Part shown: positions 57,430-64,000 of the stretch, one piece after another
How the letters are laid out: each line of letters opens with the position of its first letter
Position numbering within the stretch: the stretch's first letter is position 1
Assembly (NCBI GenBank): GCA_036245525.1
Contig: BTPG01000005.1
Location: 113,262,466-113,326,465 of the forward strand
DNA: 64,000 bases
Direction of reading: 5' to 3'
From: Semisulcospira habei
Taxonomy: Eukaryota > Mollusca > Gastropoda > Semisulcospiridae
The notes under the pieces: generated by a model
The model's database searches: none
Told to the model about the DNA's origin: nothing
The model's input: only the letters and a program-made list of their open reading frames with translations
Program-made: the position numbers and the translations under genes

Positions 57430-60400
57430 CACTTTTGGTGCCAAAAAAAAAGTTTTCTAGCAAGGCTTGTGTAGCTAGACATGACGTCATTTTTATCTTG
57501 TTACTTCTTTGCCAGAATTTCTGCCCCGCATGCCAAAAACGTCATGTGCATGCTCAGGAATGCACTCCGACCATCCCCATTTCAAAGTCTACTGTATTTT
57601 CAATACGGTAAACAAAAACAGACATACTGGCTTTTCCTGTATAAATCATTACAATTACAAATCACTTTATTGTCCATGAGATGCAAATTTTCCTTTGGCT
57701 TATTATAACCTTGTACATGTATGCTCACACACGCAGACGTTTGAATGCACATAAGGACATGTGCACGCAAACACTGTCATCCATGGATAATTATGTCCAC
57801 AAAAGTTGTCACCGACAGCCAAATGGTCAAATTCCCATATCTTCGAGTTGTCCTTTGCAGAATATGTTACAAATCAAGAGACAGATCCACCTTGAGACTT
57901 CATGGGTGGTTGCAAAATACCTTGGACTCTACATGTGCCAAGCTATTCTGGCAACACCCTTAAACTATCATGACTGACCCATATCTTATTGTACATGGTC
58001 TTCCAGAGTTGAATGGCATAACCCTTTGCTATCGGTGGTGCTTCTTGTCGAAGTGACTCCTGCTGGAATGACCTTGAAAAAAATGCTCTACTTAAAGCCA
58101 AAGATTAATCAAGCCAGATACTGTGCATCTAAGATCTCTATATGCTGGAGAGCTATCCCACCCATCCCACAGAGGTTGCTCTTGATACTGCTCAAATATT
58201 GGTCTGTCTGATGATACATTTTCATATTTTCTGGCTTCATAAGTATCAGGCATTATGTTTAGCCTTGATAACCTACTCTATTTGCCACTGTTGTTATCAA
58301 GGCTGAATGAACTTATGCTAAACAGAATCTGAATAACCTGCCAATGTATTAACTTATTCAAGACAAGTTGCATCTGGATATGTGGTATAAAGCAACGTAT
58401 CCGAATGGAGCACGTCTCAATTTTTTTTACCTTTGGCTGTCAGTAGCTTTAGGAATCATTGTGACAAAAAGCACTACTGATAGCCAAAAGGTTAAGCAAA
58501 CAGAACATGAACAATACAAAGGGAAACAAAGCCTACATGAGTGGCTATGAAGAAATTCATTCTCCGTTTCTTGAAGCCAGTTCCTGCCAGAGCTTGTGCA
58601 TTGTTGGGGCGGCCTTTCTTCAGCTGTTTGAACAGGCATTCCACAGGGTTCATTGGCTGATGTGAGCACTTCAGCTCTTTGTACTGTCGAAGAACCTTCA
58701 AGGGTCCATAAAACAGTGGGCCTGCAACAACAGAAATGTCACTATGTTTTTAAACAACTAACATGTACCTTTATTACACCGCACATTAAAAAAAAACTAA
58801 AAATATAAAAAAAAACCCAGCTTACCCCTTTGTGTGTAGGTAGCGGTTTTAGTCACGATGATTCCTGTTAGAATCATGACTAAAACCGTTACTGACATGC
58901 ACAGGGTACACCTGGATTCCTTTAAGTTTAACCATCACTAGAGGAAATTGAGCTGTTGACTGATTTTCAAGAAGGTTGTGACAGAGCAGGTGAAAGTGTC
59001 TACTTAACCTATATCATACTGAGGCTAGTAAAAGCTTCAAATTTGTACTCTGCATATGCAAGCTACATTATATTACTTACAGATAAAGATATAAACCAAT
59101 GACTTTAGTTCAAGGGTGGTGGTGCCAGAATAGCTTGGCGCCTAGAGGCGCCAAGCTATTCTGGCACCAGCCTTGAACTATTTTAGTCAGACTTATTTCA
59201 CCCACTGGTGTATTCCGAATGATAAGGGTTAAAAGTATAAAGAATTCCGTTTCAGGGTGGGCTTTGATTGCTAAAATTTGCTGATACGATGGATTTTCAA
59301 TGTTGTCTTGTCTCAGCTAAGACTTCTACCCTTCTTTTCATAATCTATGTGAAAAGGCACCTACTATAACAGAGGTTTTCTACTGCCCCAGGTGCCAATC
59401 AGTGGTACTCTCCTACATGGAAGAAGAGCAGAAATGCATTCCATTTTACGACATTCAAAGTTCACAAGTTAATTAACCCTTTCGACCCCACAGATGCTAA
59501 AATGTTGCATGTCCCAGCGCCACAGCTGTTTTGCCAGACCGCTGTGGTGCAACACCTCTTATCTTTAAAAGGTTGTAATTCTTGAACCACTGAACCGAAT
59601 TATTTCTTTTTTTTTTTAATGGAGATGAGAAAATAAATTTGTACAGACCCCTTTTTTCTTTCATGTGACTCACTGAAAGTTTTATATCTAGCCTGACACG
59701 AGAAGAATAAACAAAATCTGTGTTCTCAAAACACACAACAGACAGTTTACACACAATGCAGTCACCAACACAGTAACAAACACATGATAGCATGTCAAGA
59801 AATATATTGAGAAAATGGTCAAGTCACCAGTGAAGCATAGTTGGTTGTTCAGAGTTAGAACTACAGATAATCCATAACCAATCAATCAATAAACTTTATT
59901 ATTCCAAATACATATTGCCATGTATAGGAAAATTTGTCTCACCACCTCAGGTGCAACTCGCAATCACCCACACTCACACAACAGTTTACAAACAACAAAT
60001 GGACAATGGCTCGGGACGGGTGAAGCCCGTCGCCAAGGCGTCTCATGGCTGGCGCCAATGGCCCCAACCCAACCTGAACCTTCCTGACACAAAGCAGACT
60101 AAAGACAGCCCTATCATAGTATCTCTTAAACACGTAATATAATGTTTTTAAACTTTCTGCTTGGCTGAGACTAGTTACACAAATGAGAAATACGCATTTA
60201 TAAACAAACGAAAAAAAAACAAGAAAAAAACCCAGATGAATTATACTTTCACAGCTGCTACATGGCGTCCCGTCACCATAAGAACAGGACCAGCTATTAG
60301 ACAGTTGCTCCGGTATAAATAGCCACCACCTTAATTATAACTTAACTAGTACATAACTTTATAGTCATTTTTTAAAGCAATAGTAGTAAGTACTAAACTA

Positions 60401-62620
60401 CAGCATTAACCTGAAAGCAGTCCAAAATGGTTTCTAAGGAGTACACACATGCACACACTTTTGTAAGAAACACAGTCACTGTGTCGGGAAAGTGTCTGTC
60501 ATCACATCATTTGGGTGGAATGTGGGGGCCTAAAGCTTGCTGGTACTCGCTTCGTTGTATGCCCTTGCACTATTCCGTAGGCAGTGATGATGTTGAGCAT
60601 GGCGTGGGAAGAGCCATTCCTGAGATGAATGAAAGGGGAGAAAAGCACGTTGGTTGTATTGCCACAGCATAATGCGCATTGTTCTTCCGAGATCTGCATT
60701 CGAATGGTACTAACAGATCAGGTGTCAACTCCAGCATCGCATGCGAGGTAAAATCCATAACATCACAGCACAACATTGCCAAAGTTATCAAAAGAATCGT
60801 CGTGATGCAGCATAGCAGGCCTGACATCGATATCAACGATGATTGATGATGTACATGCTTAACGTCCGACAGCAACAAGCTTCTCAGGACTGCTGCACGC
60901 TGTGAAAAACTAACAGAAATGAGTATGTCGCCACGTCAATACATATAAACTCAACATGGGCATAATAGCTAGACATTGCAACACATCCATCAAAGCTACA
61001 GCGTGCAGACATAGGAAGTTTAAAGCAATACAGTGAATGGCAAGGGTGACAGACACATGCCAGAATAGAGGAAAACCACCTGTGGCTGACCAGGTGACCT
61101 GGACTAAAATACTAACCCACCCAGTCCCAGGCAGACCGGTGGGGATATCAAACGAAGGTACAATGTCCGTTACTGTTAGAATACTGCGGGTGGCGACCAT
61201 TTCTGCCGGAGCGGGCGGCCAGGAGGTGATGCATGGCCGCCATCGTGTCTCTTAACACACCAACTCACAAGATTCATCCATGAAGAAAACACAACACTCT
61301 TATGGATGAGATTTGCTCGCGAGAGTGCTCGTACTCGGTTCTGGCTCATAGGTCGGATCGATATCAGAGCTATCTTGCAAACTTAAAAAAAAAATTATAT
61401 TTTGTCAACTTCATTGCCACATGGATGCTCCTCGTCCGAATCAACATCAGTTTGTGATGGTAGGAGGTTCAAATGACGCAAAACTTCCTCTGTAGATACT
61501 CTCTTGTGCCACTCACCTCGCCCTTTTGCCACTCACCTCGCCCTTTTGAAGTTTCAGCCATCACAAAAAAGCACCGCTCCCAAACAGTCAGAAAAACTCG
61601 CAATTTCTTCGCTCAAAACTCTCAAACGCACTCAAAGTTGGCGCCGGAAGGAAAGAGGGAATTCCCCTGTCCCATGATGCACTATTATTGACCAAAACTA
61701 CCTTAAACATTAGAGTCACGATCAAATGGAGTGAATTTGATTGTGTTACTCGCCAAAAAAAGAGATCGGCGGTGAGCCACGTACTCGCCAAATGGCAACA
61801 AAAGGGTTAAAGTTAGCCCTTTTGTCCAGCGTTATTGTAGGACATGTATACTATGAACATTTATGAAGGAGATATGGCAAACTATGTTGCCTGGAGCAGG
61901 CCACTTTAATTTTGTAGTAGGACAAGCCAGATTGGGAGGGGTTGGCTGGTGCATTATGCACTGTGAATAGGGTGCTAATAAGCTAATCTGGCACTACCTT
62001 TCAACTATCCTGTTTGCTCCATCTCCTAAAGCTGGGACAGTTTTAAATATGCTTTCTAAATGTGCATCAGTAACTATCACAGCATTAAGTGTGAATAAAT
62101 TGTGATCAACCTTTGACTGGTAGCATTTTTTTGTTATAGTGACTGGGAATCACCTCAACAAAAAATGAGATTGACAGACAAAGGGTTAAGGAACCCTGAG
62201 GCAGAGCTTCCAGATCTGGGAGTTGTCTCGGAAGATTACATTTACACTTCAAAAGGGAGATTAAACGCGAGTTCAAGGGTGGTACTAGAATAGCGTGGTC
62301 AGGTTGGTGCTGCTAGGCGCCAAGCTGTTCTGGCACCACCCTTGAACTAAACAATCAGTATCTTTTTGCCACATGTCAGCGTTGACAGAGTTAAAGTACA
62401 CACCCATCTGTTCACATTCAAACAGTCCACAAGATGTGGTGTGCAGTTTCACCTCCCCCTCCAGATACTTAGGCAGCTGCTCCTGTATGTTGATCTTGTT
62501 CAGCAGTGCGTGCTTCGCAAATGTACCATCCACCAGAACGTTGTAGGGTGGGGTGATGCCAAAGTTGTGGGCATAGAATTTGACCATCCGCTTGACATTC
62601 TTCTGCCGCTTGTGCTTCAT
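56207..62620 (-). CDS. UTP23: UTP23, PIN-domain rRNA-processing factor, three exons
   Basis: Three exons splice in frame to 273 codons plus stop. The N-terminus matches UTP23 (basic start, N-F-G-I---Y--LVDGTF, then LPKYLEGEV-L-TT-C). The middle carries the Cys/His segment of the domain. The third exon carries GVPLLFI, the basic GPNPLSCKKKKK motif and a Lys/Arg-rich tail. UTP23 is a nucleolar SSU-processome component needed for 18S rRNA maturation, where it contacts the snR30/U17 snoRNA (family knowledge). The PIN fold is usually catalytically degenerate. The introns of 3.7 and 1.9 kb are full of hairpin elements and decayed repeats. Total length is slightly above the usual ~250 residues because of an insertion before FIATH in exon 2. 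Confidence 0.92.
56760..57640. repeat. Related copy of the 12.6-15.3 kb repeat
   Basis: Shares CCCAAAGTCTACCATATTG, the TCCATTTCCCTCCTCTCTAA stretch, a GATCCTCTGA/TCAGAGGATC joint and the AGCTAGACATGACGTCATTT end with 12.6-15.3 kb. Immediately upstream of UTP23 exon 3. Confidence 0.7.
57359..57426. repeat. (AC)n microsatellite
   Basis: About 65 bp of AC within the 56.8-57.6 kb repeat. Confidence 0.96.
58018..58108. mobile_element. Family A element, decayed
   Basis: Starts AACCCTTTGCTATCGGTGG; right arm strongly diverged. Confidence 0.6.
58349..58423. mobile_element. Family H element, decayed
   Basis: TTAACTTATTCAAGACAAG and GGAGCACGTCTCAATTT ends. Confidence 0.6.
58426..58494. mobile_element. 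Family A element, partly deleted
   Basis: TTTTACCTTTGGCTGTCAG and CTGATAGCCAAAAGGTTAA ends; 42 nt beyond the UTP23 exon 2 donor. Confidence 0.72.
58537..58721 (-). CDS. UTP23: UTP23 exon 2
   Basis: Residues 73-134. Opens with FYGPLKVLRQ and a K-C-H segment, then ECLFKQL, ending FIATH before donor GTAGGC. Between ECL and FIATH it carries about 20 residues more than the mammalian protein. Frame is continuous from exon 1 and into exon 3. Confidence 0.9.
58822..58911. mobile_element. Family A element
   Basis: GTAGCGGTTTTAGTCACGAT and its complement; ends decayed (CTTACCCC, GGGTACACC). Confidence 0.75.
59004..59232. mobile_element. Hairpin element, family J, inverted, TTAA both ends
   Basis: Reverse orientation; both TTAA ends intact; palindromic core near 59,110-59,180. 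Between UTP23 exons 1 and 2. Confidence 0.82.
60852..61145. repeat. Repeat R copy with dozens of 1-2 bp deletions
   Basis: Collinear with 53,638-54,010 but about 80 bp shorter; losses are scattered single bases, often in short runs. Confidence 0.75.
62108..62189. mobile_element. Family A element, decayed
   Basis: AACCTTTGACTGGTAGC and ATTGACAGACAAAGGGTTAA ends. Confidence 0.65.
62273..62348. mobile_element. Hairpin element, family B/J core
   Basis: GTTCAAGGGTGGTACTAGAA and TTCTGGCACCACCCTTGAAC arms, 56 nt beyond the UTP23 exon 1 donor. Confidence 0.7.
62404..62620 (-). CDS. UTP23: UTP23 exon 1
   Basis: Residues 1-72 plus one base. The start ATG is followed by a basic stretch and the conserved LVDGTF PIN strand (Asp31). 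The exon ends at ECEQMG with donor GGTGTGTA. Confidence 0.92.
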
Positions 62621-62702
62621 GATTATCTGTCGAATAAGAATGAGTTAACGAGATGAAAGTACATGTTGTCCTGTGTGTGGCCTGGCCTGCCTAAGTTAGA
62701 AT

Positions 62703-62860
62703 TGCCACATTCCTTCTGCGAATGAAGATAAGTAGCGGCTAATCTCTCTGTTTGTTTGTCTATTTTGACAAAGGGTATTTACCCGAAATATTAATAAATT
62801 GTGTTGTACCCGTCTTTTCAAAGTGTGTTTCTTTCTCCGTTGGGTTCTTCTTTAAGTTAT
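62703..62860. repeat. Single arm of family K
   Basis: Matches the right arm of 25,924-26,072 with few changes; no complementary arm adjacent. Upstream of UTP23 exon 1. Confidence 0.8.
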
Positions 62861-62884
62861 GACATAAAAGCTTAACTTGAAAAT

Positions 62885-62933
62885 GTGTGCTGGTCTGTGA
62901 TTTTGGACCGTCCAAAATCAAAGGCCCGCATGT
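62885..62933. mobile_element. Family D element with loop deleted
   Basis: TGTGCTGGTCTGTGATTTTG then GGACCGTCCAAAATC; central part missing. Confidence 0.65.
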
Positions 62934-64000
62934 AACAAGCTGTCATAGAGTACAGATGTTTCTATTTTTTATGTGATCTTAGAACGTACTGGTTTTAGCA
63001 ATGAAAACAAAAATCGCAGACATGAAGAGAGGACTTTCTGTTTTCTGGTGTTCACACACTTGTTTTGATGGGTGCCTTTATAATACTTGCAATGTTTCTC
63101 CTTCTTCTTTGATTATAGAGCAGGACTCGATTGGAGCATAAACATGTACTCTGCGTTCATGATATCACGGCACCGAGGTCGTGGCGCTGGTTAAAAGATT
63201 AAACGTTTAAAACTATACATCAGAAATGACATTTCATTTTTATTTATAATTCATAACATTTTGTGTAAATCTGTCATAAAATCTAGCAACAGTGCTTTAG
63301 TATTCATTACCTACTGGTGTCAAGACCTACAGAGTATCAGCTCCTGCCAACAAACACTTGCACGCATGTATCAACATGGATAGCAATCCTCATCGCCGTA
63401 TCCTACCAATTTTAGTATATAAAGCATTTCGTCGAGGTAACGCACTTTTAGGCAGCGGAGAGTTTGAGCTATCCCAGAATCAGAATCCCAGAATCCAACA
63501 TAAGAAAGAGAGTATCTTCCCTTAGTCAACGCAAAATGGCGTCCAGGCGATCTCAGCACGACCATGTGCAATTTGTTCAAATCGATGGGCTGGTATGGTT
63601 TCAGTTCTATTATCTTTGTTGATATACAGACATTTACTAAACCGTCATCTTCTTTTTGTATGATTCATTACCCTTCATATTATGTTCAAGTACACTCAAC
63701 ATATGCTGCCGGTATGTTGCCTACGAAGAGGACTCGGCCATGGGCCTGTCTAATTTGTGTTTAATTTCTTCTTGAGCTTCCGTATAATAATGTTTTCAAC
63801 CCGTTTTACATCATTGCGAATCCAGGCTGCTTGTTCGTTTCTTGTTTGTATTATTTTATATTCCTTGTAGTTGTACGTCCTTGCTGGAACACCCATGTTT
63901 GTAAACATGCCAGTTAGTGAGTTACCGTTGCCACTGTCGGCAAATGATTTGTCTTTTTGTTCCCGATAACAGACTGAATACACGCTCACCCTTATTGCGT

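Larger units (their letters stand above)
62621..64000. other. Upstream of UTP23; no firm gene
   Basis: A family K arm, a family D remnant and two short open frames on the minus strand (63,371-63,580 and 63,750-63,989) that I do not recognise. The UTP23 promoter should lie here. Confidence 0.5.

Noticed and set aside
63371..63989. Two minus-strand open frames as a gene upstream of UTP23
   Set aside because: No family recognised, no clear splice sites or codon pattern; kept only as an unassigned stretch.

Overview
This is a nuclear genomic window from an animal, most likely a mollusc or other lophotrochozoan (inference). The grounds are spliced genes with GT-AG introns, abundant di- and trinucleotide microsatellites, several non-LTR retrotransposon clades, a Tc1 element, a P/THAP9-like transposon, and dozens of short inverted-repeat elements. 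There are no operons, and I saw no CRISPR array, rRNA or tRNA gene.

Left half (about 1-33,284, minus strand): one large gene for a membrane-anchored GH31 alpha-glucosidase of the maltase-glucoamylase/sucrase-isomaltase type. I place 30 coding exons, all in phase, coding for 1,304 residues before the gene runs off the left edge. In order they encode an N-terminal signal-anchor helix, a Thr/Ser-rich stalk, a trefoil (P) domain, a complete GH31 module with both catalytic aspartates, a second trefoil domain, and the first half of a second GH31 module. Exons of the two modules match in length and phase, so the gene grew by internal tandem duplication. Its introns hold a 3.1 kb P-like transposon, a Tc1 element with a LINE nested in it, a perfect 149-bp-arm palindrome, a minisatellite built from an exon end plus its splice donor, and many hairpin elements.

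Middle (about 33,300-56,200): no host gene recognised. The region is layered transposons. It holds LINE fragments at 38.5-40.3 kb and 41.5-42.8 kb. A zinc-finger LINE at 45.6-51.2 kb is split by a full-length 3.3 kb LINE with a perfect 13-bp target duplication and by an L2-like 3' fragment. A duplicated stretch (45.05-45.65 versus 50.93-52.5 kb) serves as a natural empty-site comparison for three insertions.

Right part (56,207-62,620, minus strand): UTP23, a PIN-domain rRNA-processing factor, in three exons. Beyond 62.6 kb nothing firm is recognised.

The most striking layer is a set of at least eight families of short hairpin elements, mostly TTAA-bounded and piggyBac-like in target choice, some TA-bounded. 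Copies differ from one another, yet the two arms of a copy often change together, and many copies end 17-50 nt from a splice site of the glucosidase gene.
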